From Aquibacillus kalidii (lineage in GTDB: Bacteria > Bacillota > Bacilli > Bacillales > Amphibacillaceae): 64,000 bases of DNA. The notes below the pieces were generated by a model. That model did not search any database. It saw only the letters and a program-made list of their open reading frames with translations, and was not told the origin of the DNA. The first letter of the stretch is position 1; every line of letters starts with the position of its first letter. The stretch is from positions 1 to 64,000 of the forward strand of contig NZ_JACLZI010000037.1 of NCBI RefSeq assembly GCF_014280935.1, in the 5' to 3' direction. This document shows positions 26,107-35,946 of this stretch, in pieces. A program made the translations under genes and the position numbers.

Positions 26107-27297
26107 ATGCAGGTTACAGTTCGGCAGGGGGACTCTTTATGGTTCTATAATCAGCTATTTCAAGTTCCAATTCAATTATTGATTGATTCTAATCGTGGTA
26201 TTAATCAAGATCAACTAATGGTTGGACAGCGCATTCATATTCCCGGTTTTGTTCTTTCTGATTACAAAATTAAACGTGGTGATACATTTTGGTCCATCGC
26301 TAGGAGAAATAATTTGCAACCTGATGCTCTTACTTTAGCAAACCCTACTGTTAACCCTCAAACCTTGCAGGTAGGGCAATCAATTAATTTACCTACACGG
26401 GTAACTTGGCGTGTTGTAAACGGGAAAGAGAAATACGACTATAATAAGCTTCGTGAAGATATTCGTGAACTAATCGCTATCTATCCTTTTATTATCCAGG
26501 AATCAGTAGGTAATTCAGTTATGGGGAAACGGATTGATGAATTAAGAATTGGAAATGGGAGTAAACGGGTTCATGTAAATGGGTCTTTCCATGCGAATGA
26601 ATGGATTACGACTCCGATTATAATGAAATTTTTAAATGATTACCTATTAGGTCTAACGAACAGTGGATCTATGGCCAATATTGATTTAAATCAATTATAT
26701 CAAAGTACCATGCTTTCATCTGTTCCAATGGTGAATCCAGACGGAGTGAATTTAGTTTTAAATGGACCACCACAAGCGGAACCATATCGTAGTAATGTAT
26801 TAGAGATTAATAATGGAAGTACGGATTTCTCCAATTGGAAAGCAAACATTCGAGGAGTCGATCTGAATAATCAATTCCCCGCAAGATGGGAAATTGAAAA
26901 AGAAAGAAAAGAACAGGAACCAGCTCCCCGTGATTATCCTGGACCTTACCCTTTATCTGAACCAGAAGCACAAGCAATGGCTGATTTAACTTATCAGAGG
27001 GACTTTTACAGTGTGAATGCTTTTCATACTCAAGGTCGAGTCATTTATTGGGGGTTTGAAAATCAAGAACCACCACTTGCTGAAGCAATTGTTCGTGAAT
27101 ATGCAAATGTAAGTGGATACCAACCAATTAAATCTGTTGATAGCTACGCAGGATATAAAGATTGGTTTATCCAGGAATGGGAGCGTCCTGGTTATACTAT
27201 TGAATTAGGAAGTGGAAATAACCCGTTACCACTTAGTCAATTCAATGAAATTTATCGTGCAGCACGCCCCATTTTGCTCGCATCTTTATATATGTAA
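26107..27297 (+). CDS. LysM-M14 murein peptidase (gamma-D-glutamyl-DAP type)
   Basis: 396 residues: two N-terminal LysM domains (about 1-48 and 52-98, with YKIKRGDTFWSIARRNN) that bind peptidoglycan, and a C-terminal M14 zinc carboxypeptidase. Zinc ligands: HANEW (His and Glu) and the later His in AFHTQGRVIYWG; catalytic Glu in YTIELGSGNNP. Architecture and length match Bacillus YqgT / endopeptidase I, which cuts the gamma-D-Glu-DAP bond. There is no signal peptide, as in that family. SD GGAGGGGTTTT. Confidence 0.92.
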   Translation: MQVTVRQGDSLWFYNQLFQVPIQLLIDSNRGINQDQLMVGQRIHIPGFVLSDYKIKRGDTFWSIARRNNLQPDALTLANPTVNPQTLQVGQSINLPTRVTWRVVNGKEKYDYNKLREDIRELIAIYPFIIQESVGNSVMGKRIDELRIGNGSKRVHVNGSFHANEWITTPIIMKFLNDYLLGLTNSGSMANIDLNQLYQSTMLSSVPMVNPDGVNLVLNGPPQAEPYRSNVLEINNGSTDFSNWKANIRGVDLNNQFPARWEIEKERKEQEPAPRDYPGPYPLSEPEAQAMADLTYQRDFYSVNAFHTQGRVIYWGFENQEPPLAEAIVREYANVSGYQPIKSVDSYAGYKDWFIQEWERPGYTIELGSGNNPLPLSQFNEIYRAARPILLASLYM

Positions 27298-27309
27298 CCA
27301 TTTTTTAAA

Positions 27310-27335
27310 ACGGTAGCCTTGAAAAAGGTTACCGT
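27310..27335. terminator. Hairpin between convergent genes
   Basis: ACGGTAGCCTT and AAGGTTACCGT pair with a 4-base loop. T tracts are weak. Confidence 0.5.
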
Positions 27336-27886
27336 TCACTATTCCATAATCTTTCTACTACATATTCCCCACCGATTCTTTGTGCTAGGAAAAGATCAGG
27401 ATTTGTGAACTCCTTCCAATGACTAAAACCAAAATCAGCCTGAAATTCTTTTAATAAAATGGCAAGTAGGTTTCCATGTGTAACAATGATTATATTTTCA
27501 CTGCTGTCATCATGTTTTACTTCATTCACCACTTGAATAGATCTAGACAAAGCATCATTGGAAGATTCTCCTCCTGGAAGAGCAAAATCAAAGTCTGAGA
27601 AAGACTGTTCCAAAACGTCCATCCAATCATCTATTGGTTCTTGACTCAATACCCTTTCATGTAGTCTCTGATCCACTTGTATAGTTAGATTAGCTCTTTC
27701 TGCAAAAGGTTTAATACTTTCAATTGCACGAAGATAGGGACTAGTTATAATTCGATCAAAAGTGTAACTTGATTGTTCAAGGAAATTGGCTAGCTTCATA
27801 GCTTGCCTGACGCCGTCTTTTGTTAACGGGGAATCCTTGTGCTGTCCTTCTGCATTACAATGTCGAACCAAAAATAGTCTTTTCAC
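27329..27886 (-). CDS. Histidine phosphatase family protein
   Basis: 185 residues from the GTG at 27886, which has TAGGAG eight bases away; the ORF can be read 96 bases further but that part is not protein-like. Catalytic LVRHCNAEGQ (the usual RHG is RHC here), the second Arg in ITSPYLRAIES, and the His in VIIVTHGNLLA. Substrate is undetermined (phosphoglycerate mutase-like). It shares an end with the convergent M14 gene. Confidence 0.85.
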   Translation of the reverse strand: MKRLFLVRHCNAEGQHKDSPLTKDGVRQAMKLANFLEQSSYTFDRIITSPYLRAIESIKPFAERANLTIQVDQRLHERVLSQEPIDDWMDVLEQSFSDFDFALPGGESSNDALSRSIQVVNEVKHDDSSENIIIVTHGNLLAILLKEFQADFGFSHWKEFTNPDLFLAQRIGGEYVVERLWNSER

Positions 27887-28086
27887 TACATCATCTCCTA
27901 GAAAAGGGTTATCTTCATTATTATGGAAAATGAGATAGAAGACAAGGTAAACTTTTACATTATCTCTATTTACCTCCATCATTCTCTCCCCTTTTGATGA
28001 AAATATTCTTAAAATTCATTAAAGATAATTTTATCTATTTTACTTATAAGGAATACAGAATCAGAAAACATTGATAAACCGTTCAC

Positions 28087-28137
28087 TTGAGATAAAACAG
28101 ACAGGACCTCCTAAAGGCCCTGTCTGTTTTATCTCAA
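28087..28137. repeat. Perfect 19-bp inverted repeat
   Basis: TTGAGATAAAACAGACAGG and its exact reverse complement flank a 13-base centre that itself has CCT/AGG pairing. There is no T tract right after it. It lies between genes that point away from it, where a terminator is not obviously needed. Confidence 0.85.
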
Positions 28138-28246
28138 GAATACTATTTAAATCGAGGGTTTTTCCGCAGCGTTGGTATTGCACTCAATGGATGTTAACCT
28201 GCAAAGTCTATAATATAAGAAAAACAACAATAGTTGTAAAAGTGCA

Positions 28247-28275
28247 TAAAAAAACTAGGTCTATTCCTAGTTTTA
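28247..28275 (-). terminator. Terminator of the DUF6501 gene
   Basis: AAAACTAGG and CCTAGTTTT with a 6-base loop, plus an A run on the plus strand (T run in minus sense). The hairpin overlaps the stop codon. Confidence 0.75.
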
Positions 28276-28476
28276 AACTTCTTCAAAATATTCCTTTTTA
28301 AACCCTGCAATACGTTCTGTATTATCGATAATGAAATAAAATTCTTCTGTTTCATTTTTAACGTCATAGACTTTACCTGCAGTTAGTACAGAGTCTACTA
28401 CGAATTTTTTAGCGTTTGTACGAACACATTTTATTTTTTTAATTGTTTGGTTGTCTTCCCATGTTTTATGAATCAT
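28273..28476 (-). CDS. DUF6501-like small protein
   Basis: 67 residues, MIHKTWEDNQTIKKIKCVRT at the start and TERIAGFKKEYFEEV at the end. It looks like a small SH3-like or beta-barrel protein, with the central stretch VLTAGKVYDVKNETEEFYFI. I recall this as DUF6501, function unknown. SD AAAGGAGATTTACA. Confidence 0.75.
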   Translation of the reverse strand: MIHKTWEDNQTIKKIKCVRTNAKKFVVDSVLTAGKVYDVKNETEEFYFIIDNTERIAGFKKEYFEEV

Positions 28477-28584
28477 TGTAAATCTCCTTTGTGTCTTTTA
28501 CTGTATGATACTATCATAACGATTATTTTTAACTTTGCAAACTTAATTGAGCAATTAAATCCAAATGAAGTTTACATAATATTA

Positions 28585-29655
28585 TTATGATTTACTTGTG
28601 TTTTTTTCTCTTATCAATTTCGGTAATAGGGTTTTCAATAATAACGGCAAGACTACAACGATCGTTAACATTCGTATCATTTGTAAAGATCCTACAACAG
28701 ATGGATCCCCTTTCACGGAATGGGCAGTTAAAGCCATCTCTATCAATCCTCCTGGTGCAAAGCTAAGTATTGCAGTAGCTAGGTCCATGTTGGTGTGCAA
28801 ACTAAACAGGTATCCAAATCCGAAAGAAATACCAATTAATAAAACGGTTAATCCTAAATAATAAACACAATATTTCCCTGCTTTAATTAAATCTCTGATT
28901 GAGATGGTTGTACCTAAGTGTATCCCAATCGTTAACTGGGCAAACAGATATAGTGCTTCTGGTAAATGATAAAGTTCTATGGAGTTTATTTGAAAAAAAG
29001 CAACCAACAGCATAGGAACAATTACTAAAGAAGCAGGCACTTTATGTTCGACTAACAGGGCGATTATAAAAAATAAAAAAAGAAGTAAAATAGTCCATAA
29101 CGGTCCTTGTACTGTGGTCGTCGTATCGATATAGTTTGTCACTCCATCATTTCCTGAAAATAAATGCGTTACAACAAAGGGGACTAAAAATAAGACAGAC
29201 ATTAACCGAATCGTATGAAAAATGGCTACAAGTGCAGTATTTCCTTTTAAAGAATCACTTAATGCAACAATAACAGACAGTCCACCTGGTACACTACCCA
29301 ACATACTAGTTGTTGGATCGATCGGAATCCATTTGGTTAGCCAATATGCATTTACAAGGCTAATGGTGATCAGAAGTAGGGTAAGTATGGTGTACGGAAT
29401 AAAATAAGGGAGAACCTGATCAATGGTTGTAGCAGTAAATGTTGCACCAATCTGAATCCCTGTAATGGTAAAGCTTACCTTTCTCAGTGGACTTGATGAT
29501 TCAGCATCAACGGGTGATAAACTTTTCATAAGTAGTATTGACAATAATGGACCTAAGATCCATGGTAAGGGCAAATGTAAATAGACGAATAGACTTGCGC
29601 CGATCAACCCTACTACGTAAGTGAATAATACCCTAGATAAATAGCCTGTCTTCAT
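28585..29655 (-). CDS. AbrB-family integral membrane protein
   Basis: 356 residues with about ten membrane spans, arranged as two similar halves. Family sequences: LPWILGPLLSILLMK, TITGIQIGATFTATTID, GSVPGGLSVIVALSD and SFAPGGLIEMALTAH. This is the AbrB/AmoA (ammonia-monooxygenase-like) membrane family, sometimes mislabelled as a regulator; transport is likely but unproven. SD GGGAGAAGGAAGTAT. Single gene. Confidence 0.85.
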   Translation of the reverse strand: MKTGYLSRVLFTYVVGLIGASLFVYLHLPLPWILGPLLSILLMKSLSPVDAESSSPLRKVSFTITGIQIGATFTATTIDQVLPYFIPYTILTLLLITISLVNAYWLTKWIPIDPTTSMLGSVPGGLSVIVALSDSLKGNTALVAIFHTIRLMSVLFLVPFVVTHLFSGNDGVTNYIDTTTTVQGPLWTILLLFLFFIIALLVEHKVPASLVIVPMLLVAFFQINSIELYHLPEALYLFAQLTIGIHLGTTISIRDLIKAGKYCVYYLGLTVLLIGISFGFGYLFSLHTNMDLATAILSFAPGGLIEMALTAHSVKGDPSVVGSLQMIRMLTIVVVLPLLLKTLLPKLIREKNTSKS

Positions 29656-29699
29656 ATACTTCCTTCTCCCTACATAAGTTACTCCTATATTTTAGCAAA

Positions 29700-29740
29700 A
29701 AAACAACTGATACCTAAACAATTAGGCACCAGTTGTGTTT
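29700..29740 (-). terminator. Terminator of msrAB
   Basis: ACAACTGaTACCTAA pairs with TTAGGcACCAGTTGT (one mismatch pair), followed by a T run in minus sense. Confidence 0.85.
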
Positions 29741-29748
29741 CATTCTAT

Positions 29749-30711
29749 TTATTTAAACAAGTTCAAATACTCTCCATACCCTTCTTCTTCCATCTTATCA
29801 GTTGGAACGAAGCGCATTGCAGCTGAATTCATACAATACCTTAAACCGCCGCGGTCAACAGGACCATCTTCAAATACATGACCTAGGTGGGAGTCAGCCT
29901 CATTACTACGAATCTCTATTCTTCTCATTCCGTGAGTCGTATCCATTTTCTCCGATAAAGCCTTTCGATCAATCGGCTTTGTAAAACTAGGCCAACCACA
30001 ACCCGCATCATACTTATCACGAGAAGAGAACAAAGGTTCGCCGCTGACAACATCAACATAAATACCTTCTTCTGTTGTATCATAATATTCATTTTGAAAT
30101 GGTCTTTCTGTTCCGTTTTCCTGAGTTACGTGATATTGAATAGGAGTTAGCTTCTCTTTTAATTCTTCTTTATCAATTTTCTTGGACCAATTTTCCTTTA
30201 TAAAATCAGCTCTACCTGATCCTTTCTTATATAAGCGATAATGAAAAGGTTGTTTTTTATAATAATCCTGATGTTTCTCTTCAGCAACATAAAACGGTTT
30301 AGCAGGTAGTATTTGTGTAACGATTGGTTTTGAGAACTTACCACTTTCTTGGAGTGACTGTTTCGATTGTTCGGCTAATTCCTTTTGTTGTTGATTATGA
30401 TAAAAGATTGCCGTTTGATACGATTCTCCTCGATCATTAAACTGCCCACCAGGATCAGTCGGGTCAATTTGCGACCAAAATAATTCTAGAAGTTTTTCAT
30501 ATGGGAAAATGTTTGGATTAAAAGTGATTTGAACCGCTTCTACATGCCCAGTTGTATTAGAACATACTTCCTCATACGTCGGGTTTTCTATTTCTCCTCC
30601 TGTATATCCTGATATAACTTGAACGATACCAGGCCTTTCATCAAATGGTTCTACCATACACCAAAAGCATCCACCTGCAAATGTGGCTAATTCTTGATTT
30701 TCATTAAGCAC
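29749..30711 (-). CDS. msrAB: Fused peptide methionine sulfoxide reductase MsrA-MsrB
   Basis: 320 residues. MsrA domain (about 8-160) with catalytic GCFWC (Cys15) and [13 protein letters not shown]; MsrB domain (about 185-315) with [20 protein letters not shown] and catalytic Cys in [13 protein letters not shown]. It repairs both S and R methionine sulfoxides, using thioredoxin. The MsrB part lacks the two CxxC zinc motifs, as in many Firmicutes. GTG start at 30711 with AGGAGG eight bases before. Confidence 0.96.
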   Translation of the reverse strand: MLNENQELATFAGGCFWCMVEPFDERPGIVQVISGYTGGEIENPTYEEVCSNTTGHVEAVQITFNPNIFPYEKLLELFWSQIDPTDPGGQFNDRGESYQTAIFYHNQQQKELAEQSKQSLQESGKFSKPIVTQILPAKPFYVAEEKHQDYYKKQPFHYRLYKKGSGRADFIKENWSKKIDKEELKEKLTPIQYHVTQENGTERPFQNEYYDTTEEGIYVDVVSGEPLFSSRDKYDAGCGWPSFTKPIDRKALSEKMDTTHGMRRIEIRSNEADSHLGHVFEDGPVDRGGLRYCMNSAAMRFVPTDKMEEEGYGEYLNLFK

Positions 30712-30795
30712 TGAACACGCCTCCTAGGATGTCTATATATCTTTTCCTCCCATTTTTAACTTAATGAATGAAAAAATCAAGTAGTGTGCATTCGA

Positions 30796-31407
30796 TTAGA
30801 CAAAAAGCTTTGGACGAGATGTTCCTTGTAAAGTTTTCTCTTTATTTTCAGAGCGTTTCGATTTTTGTTTTTTATACGATTCTGCATCAATATCTATTTT
30901 ATTTATACTTTCCTTCGTCACGTTCACCTTAGCTTTCTTTTCTTCCTCCTCATTCTCCATACTTTCTGGTTCCACTTCTACATTTTCATCGTCTTCATTT
31001 TCATCATCATCCTCTGCTTCATTAAACGCTTTAAGCATTCGAACCATCGTTGGAATATTTTTAACCATTGGACCGTATTCCCGGATTAGCGGTGTTGCAG
31101 ATTGTGCCATTTTCATCACTTGCTGTATATTTCCAAGCTTACTTGTTAATCCACCACCACTTGTAGCAGCGTTTGCAATCCCAGTTACCCCTTGACCTGC
31201 ACCGGAAGGTTTAATAAATTTCTGAAGCATTCCTTTGATTCCACCACTGCTAGTTCTTGATGCTGCTTGTTGTCCCATTTGTCCTAATTGCCCCATCTGC
31301 CTCATAGGAGACGGGCCATGTGATCCCATTCCACGTCCGATTTGACCCATTGGACCTCGATTGCCCATTTGTGTAAATGGAGACCGTCCTTGAGGTGGCT
31401 TAAACAT
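30796..31407 (-). CDS. yqfQ: YqfQ/VrrA-like low-complexity protein
   Basis: 203 residues. N-terminal Gly/Met/Gln-rich repeats (GNRGPMGQIGRGMGSHG, RQMGQLGQMGQQ), a middle YqfQ core (GIKGMLQKFIKP; LGNIQQVMKMAQSATPLIREYGPMV), and a long acidic then basic tail (EDDDENEDDEN; SYKKQKSKRSENKEK). VrrA repeats vary in number between strains. Function unclear, perhaps spore related. SD GAGGGATTCAT. Confidence 0.85.
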   Translation of the reverse strand: MFKPPQGRSPFTQMGNRGPMGQIGRGMGSHGPSPMRQMGQLGQMGQQAASRTSSGGIKGMLQKFIKPSGAGQGVTGIANAATSGGGLTSKLGNIQQVMKMAQSATPLIREYGPMVKNIPTMVRMLKAFNEAEDDDENEDDENVEVEPESMENEEEEKKAKVNVTKESINKIDIDAESYKKQKSKRSENKEKTLQGTSRPKLFV

Positions 31408-31663
31408 ATGAATCCCTCTCTTCTTCTTTTACTGTTACTACTAATGTACGTTTATAACAGAAAACGGTGTAGGCACCTAGAAAAATTTATTAAAATAAAA
31501 GATTAGGGTAAGTCTGTTAATCTCATATAGAATAAGATGACAAAGAAAAGAACAAACAAAGAGTGTTTCGCAAACAAAATAATGTAAGTTATTATAATGA
31601 ATTGGAGGGAATCTGGTCAGTGTTAGGAGTTGATCGAAATATTCCTGTCAGATTTTTCACTAT

Positions 31664-31697
31664 CGAAAAAAAGAGATGACCAATGGGTCATCTCTTT
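31664..31697 (-). terminator. Terminator of the 26-residue peptide gene
   Basis: AAGAGATGACC and GGTCATCTCTT with a 4-base loop and a T tract in minus sense. The region 31408-31663 upstream of it holds no gene that I can support. Confidence 0.88.
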
Positions 31698-31709
31698 CAC
31701 AATGTTCTA

Positions 31710-31790
31710 TTATTCAGCTATTATATCAGCTGTAATAATTAATCCAATTGTACCACTCAAAATTATTCCAAATAATACGGCACCAAGCAT
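31710..31790 (-). CDS. 26-residue hydrophobic peptide
   Basis: ATG at 31790 after GAAAAGAGGGATATT. It codes MLGAVLFGIILSGTIGLI then ITADIIAE: one membrane span with an acidic end. A strong terminator follows 13 bases after the stop. Small spans with this context are common for sporulation or membrane micropeptides. No family known to me. Confidence 0.55.
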   Translation of the reverse strand: MLGAVLFGIILSGTIGLIITADIIAE

Positions 31791-31995
31791 AATATCCCTC
31801 TTTTCAAAATCAGTATAATCTTGAAAACTATTATGCTTTTATTATATCCTATAAAAAGTTAACTTGAGTGGTCATAGTTATGACGATTTTATGAAAACAC
31901 TTCTCTTTTAAAACCATTAAACGTGACACCAAAGTATTTCCCGGGCAAGCGCACTAAATTACGTAAAACGCTATCAAACCACATAGAATATGTCG

Positions 31996-32244
31996 TTAAT
32001 TGACGTTATACAAAGAGATCAGTTGATATTTGCAAACTGTTGTATTATCTTTCCACGTAAGTTCGACAATTTCACCACTTCCGATTTGGTCAGATACATC
32101 ATTTCTTCTTAACTCAATTGTTTCATTCAAAGGAAATAACTTATAGCCATCAAAAGTGATTTCAAATAGATTATCCTGACCTTTAATTCGCTTCTCCTTG
32201 CCGTAGGTGATAAGTTTCCATTCGATTGCCATAGGCATGGACAT
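31996..32244 (-). CDS. DUF2584-like protein
   Basis: 82 residues, MPMAIEWKLITYGKEKRIKG near the start, then LFPLNETIELRRNDV and an IVELTWKDNTTVCKYQLISL end. I recall this as DUF2584. A small beta protein, cytosolic, function unknown. SD GGAGGGTTCTTT. Confidence 0.72.
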   Translation of the reverse strand: MSMPMAIEWKLITYGKEKRIKGQDNLFEITFDGYKLFPLNETIELRRNDVSDQIGSGEIVELTWKDNTTVCKYQLISLYNVN

Positions 32245-32315
32245 AAAGAACCCTCCATCTATACCTTTTTACTTCATTATAACTTATAAAACGATTGTAT
32301 GCTTTATAAATAACA

Positions 32316-32693
32316 TTAAATAGTAAAAGTATTTTGTGGAGTATTGCCTTTGATATTTCCACAAAAATCATTTAATTGAAATGGAAAATCAATTTCATAT
32401 TTAGATAAAATTGTGGCATTCTTATTAAAAGCTTGTTCATATCCAGAAAGATTGTCGGTGGTTTGAACAGATTGTTCTAGAATTGTAGTAATTGTCTGTA
32501 CAGCCGCCGTGACCTCCATAATCTCCGTTAAATCTAGATCCTCCAGGTTAGGTACATGCATCAGATTAAATCTCTTTAACTCTTGTATGTACTCTTTTGT
32601 AAAAAAATACGGAAAGATAGAATCATATAGCTTTTCAATCAGCTCTTTTACATAGTATTGTTGTTCGGGTGTAGATGCAGTTACAACTTTCAT
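32316..32693 (-). CDS. DUF5365-like protein (YhcU type)
   Basis: 125 residues from ATG 32693 with GGAGGCAAATTT; the ORF can be read a little further upstream without SD. MKVVTASTPEQQYYVKELIE at the start, IFPYFFTKEYIQELKRFNLM next, and TEIMEVTAAVQTITTILEQ, a helical region. This pattern matches Bacillus YhcU. No function known. Confidence 0.75.
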   Translation of the reverse strand: MKVVTASTPEQQYYVKELIEKLYDSIFPYFFTKEYIQELKRFNLMHVPNLEDLDLTEIMEVTAAVQTITTILEQSVQTTDNLSGYEQAFNKNATILSKYEIDFPFQLNDFCGNIKGNTPQNTFTI

Positions 32694-32828
32694 AAATTTG
32701 CCTCCTATATTAAGCAACGAATTAGGCTAAAAAGAAGAGCCCTTATCTTAGGACAAGGGACTAATCTTATTTCCTATACTATACCATGTATTTACGTCTA
32801 AATTTAGGAGTAATTATTGGCAAAACTG

Positions 32829-35800
32829 TTAGAAAGTAAATGTCGCATGTGATCCCTGAGGGGTCGTGCTGATCTGTAATTTTGCATGAATCTCTTCTTT
32901 CAATTGAGGTACGTGAGAAATAATCCCTAGTATCCTATTACTTTGCTGCAAACCCTTTAAACAATCGATAGCTTGTTCCAAGGAAAGTTCATCTAGGGTT
33001 CCAAATCCTTCATCAATAAATAAGGTTTCTAATTGAACCCCACCAGCGTGTGCTTGGACAACATCAGCCATTCCTAGTGCTAAACTTAGAGCAGCTTTGA
33101 AGCCTTCCCCTCCAGACAGTGTTTTAACAGAGCGCTGCTGTCCAGTATGATGATCAATAACTTCTAAGTCTAATCCACTTTGGGCACCTCGTTTGGCAAC
33201 TTGATCACTACGAATAAGCTGGTATCGATGTTCGGTTAATTGATCCATGCGAATGTTTGCTTGCAATAAAATTTCGTCTAAAAAGGATGATAAGACATAC
33301 CTTTCAAATGACAACTTTAAGTGATTTTCTCCTCTAGCCAAGTCGGCTAACTCACCAATGTCATAGTACTGTTTGGTGAGACTTTGGTTTTTTTCATGCA
33401 AATCGTCAAGCGATTGTTTAATCTGTTCGTATTGTTCCATTTGAATAGATAATTGTTGAATAATTTGACTTGTATGATCTACTTTATTCTCTTGTTCGGT
33501 TAGCTTCTCATTTAACATAGTTAGATTCGGTATTTCTTTATTTTCTAACTGTTCCTGCAAAGTTACGATTCTATCGTGATTAGATTGTTTTCTTTTTTCA
33601 AATTCATTAATTGCCTCTGCAATTTCCTTTTGTTCTGGTTCAGATCGCTTTGCAGATTGATATGAATCGACGGATGTGAATTCATTTTCCTGCACTTTTT
33701 GCTGATAAAGCGCTTGTTGCTCTTCATAACGACCTTTTAAATCCACTAAGAAGGTCTGTAATTGTTCCAGTATAACCGTTGCTTGTTGCAATTCGGAGCT
33801 GACTTGCTGATATTTTTCTTGAATTAACTCCCATCTCTTTACCCACTCTTGGAATGTGGTTTCCAATTTCGTTATTTGCTGCTGTACACTTGTTGGCGTA
33901 CTATTCTTGTCTGAGATATCTTGTTCAAGACTTTCTAATTGGGTTTTAATTCGTATGTGCTCTTCACTTACCTTTTCACTATCTAGTTGCATCTTTTCTA
34001 ATTGTTCTGTTTTCTCTTTTTTACTTGTTTGTAGCACTTGACGTTGCTTTTCAGCTTGTTCAATCCAGTTTATTTGTTGGTTAATTATATCCCGTTCCTG
34101 TTCTAGACTCTTTCTAGTTTCGATTGATTTTTTTATATAAGCACTAATGGATTCCATCTCTAATTCCAATTGATCATCTTGTAATTCTGTATATAGCTTC
34201 TCTACTACTTGACGCTGTGCTTGTCCATTAGATTTTATCTGAATGTAGTTTTCCTGACTCTGCTCTAGTTGTTTTTCAATGGTAGCTAGCTCTTTTTGTA
34301 AAGCATTGATTCTATCCTCTGAAATAGACTCGCTACTTTTGTTTGCTTTATTTGGATGTTCCGTAGAACCACAAACCGGACAAGTTTCACCATCATGTAA
34401 ATGTTGCGCTAAATAATAGGCTTGGTTTTCACGTTGCTCTTGTTCTAACTTTTGAATGGTCTCACGCTTATCTGTAACCTGTTTTTGAATAGATTGATAG
34501 TATTGATTAACCTTTTGAAATTCATTTCTTAACTTATCAAGCTCTGTAAATTCTTTTTTCAATCTTTCTAGATTTGTTAGCTTTTCTTGTCTATCTTTCA
34601 GCTTAGCTTCCATCTCATAAAATGCTTTTGTCCACTTCGTTTGATCATTTACTTGCTTTTCTAATTCCTCAATTTCTTTTGTGTAGTTCTCTACTTCTTG
34701 TTTTACCTGCTTCATCGTTTGTTGTGTTGTGTTTAGCTTTTTAGTAACAAGCTGATGTTTGTCTTTTAATTGGTAATAGCTTGTAAGTTTTTCTAACTGT
34801 TGTTTTTCAGATTGAATCGTTTCTTTTAGCTGTTCACGTTCTTTCTCTTTTGCTAATTCCAGTTCATAGGAATGCTTCACTTCTTCATATTGCTTTTGGA
34901 GTCTAGCTACTCTTTCTTTTTGCTCAGTGAGCTTCTGTGTTTGCTCCTGCCACTCTTTTTTTCGATTATTCGCTTGGTCTTCAAACGGAATAATAATACC
35001 AGCTCTTTGCGCAAGTTCTAAAACGCGTTTCTTCTCTATCACTTGTGGTAATTGCTGTTCTAACACTTCTTTTGTTTTATTTAATTGAGCAAACTCTTCA
35101 AATTTATCTGCAAGTTGCTTTTGTTCAAAAAGTGTTTCCTGTATTTTTTTGAGTGATTCTTTTTCAACTTTTAATTGATGATTCCATTTGGTACTCTCTT
35201 CTTTTCCTACTTGTATTTCCGTATTTAAATTACTTAATATCTCATCTGTAGTTGCATCTTCAATCGTCTCTACATCAACATGTTTCCAAGATATTTTCTC
35301 TACTTCCTGCGTTATTTTCCACTCGTTTTGCTCAATCCATTGTTTGAGTTCTTTCGATTGTTTTTTCAATTCATCTGTTATTCTTTGATAAAAATGTGTA
35401 CGGAAAATTTTTTGAAGGATTTCTTCACGTTCTTTACTATTTTCGGATATTAGACGACGAAATTCCCCTTGAGGAATCATGATCATTTTGCGAAACTGCT
35501 CATAATCAAGTCCAAGCATTTCCTCTAAAGATTCATTGACATCTTTTATTTTGGCTGAGATTAAGTTGAGCCCATTATTCCCATCCATTTCATAGAGCTC
35601 TGCACGAGCAGGGTCTTCCGTATATCCTTCTCCACGTTCTTTGCGCTTTTGCTGTTTAGGATATCGATTAACTTGATAAATTTTGCCCTTTAGAGAGAAT
35701 ATAAAACTGATTTCGGTAGTTTGATCTATATTGGCAAAATGGCTTCTTAATGAATCCTGATCACGATCACTACCACTTGCACGACCATATAATGCATAAC

Positions 35801-35945
35801 ATATAGCATCGAATATCGTTGTTTTTCCTGCGCCGGTAGGACCAGTTATCAAAAAAATCGATTCGTCGCCAAGCTCGTTGAAATTGATAACCTGTTTATC
35901 ACGATACGGTCCAAAGGCAGTCATTTCTAACGTTATAGCACGCAC
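32829..35945 (-). CDS. sbcC: SbcC exonuclease subunit (SMC-like ATPase)
   Basis: 1038 residues. Walker A GPTGAGKTTIFDAICYAL (about 34), two long coiled-coil arms rich in Q/E/K, the zinc hook ETCPVCGSTEHP (about 517), ABC signature KTLSGGEGFKAALSLALG, Walker B LETLFIDEGFGTLD, and a late HVPQLKEEI switch. With SbcD it forms the Mre11-Rad50-like nuclease that cuts hairpins and DNA ends. It starts 1 base after the sbcD stop, so the two are tightly coupled. Confidence 0.97.
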   Translation of the reverse strand: MRAITLEMTAFGPYRDKQVINFNELGDESIFLITGPTGAGKTTIFDAICYALYGRASGSDRDQDSLRSHFANIDQTTEISFIFSLKGKIYQVNRYPKQQKRKERGEGYTEDPARAELYEMDGNNGLNLISAKIKDVNESLEEMLGLDYEQFRKMIMIPQGEFRRLISENSKEREEILQKIFRTHFYQRITDELKKQSKELKQWIEQNEWKITQEVEKISWKHVDVETIEDATTDEILSNLNTEIQVGKEESTKWNHQLKVEKESLKKIQETLFEQKQLADKFEEFAQLNKTKEVLEQQLPQVIEKKRVLELAQRAGIIIPFEDQANNRKKEWQEQTQKLTEQKERVARLQKQYEEVKHSYELELAKEKEREQLKETIQSEKQQLEKLTSYYQLKDKHQLVTKKLNTTQQTMKQVKQEVENYTKEIEELEKQVNDQTKWTKAFYEMEAKLKDRQEKLTNLERLKKEFTELDKLRNEFQKVNQYYQSIQKQVTDKRETIQKLEQEQRENQAYYLAQHLHDGETCPVCGSTEHPNKANKSSESISEDRINALQKELATIEKQLEQSQENYIQIKSNGQAQRQVVEKLYTELQDDQLELEMESISAYIKKSIETRKSLEQERDIINQQINWIEQAEKQRQVLQTSKKEKTEQLEKMQLDSEKVSEEHIRIKTQLESLEQDISDKNSTPTSVQQQITKLETTFQEWVKRWELIQEKYQQVSSELQQATVILEQLQTFLVDLKGRYEEQQALYQQKVQENEFTSVDSYQSAKRSEPEQKEIAEAINEFEKRKQSNHDRIVTLQEQLENKEIPNLTMLNEKLTEQENKVDHTSQIIQQLSIQMEQYEQIKQSLDDLHEKNQSLTKQYYDIGELADLARGENHLKLSFERYVLSSFLDEILLQANIRMDQLTEHRYQLIRSDQVAKRGAQSGLDLEVIDHHTGQQRSVKTLSGGEGFKAALSLALGMADVVQAHAGGVQLETLFIDEGFGTLDELSLEQAIDCLKGLQQSNRILGIISHVPQLKEEIHAKLQISTTPQGSHATFTF

Positions 35946-35946
35946 T

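Noticed and set aside
27887-27982. N-terminal extension of the histidine phosphatase
   Set aside because: The family starts at KRLFLVRH; a GTG with a good SD is present there, and the extra 32 codons are not protein-like.
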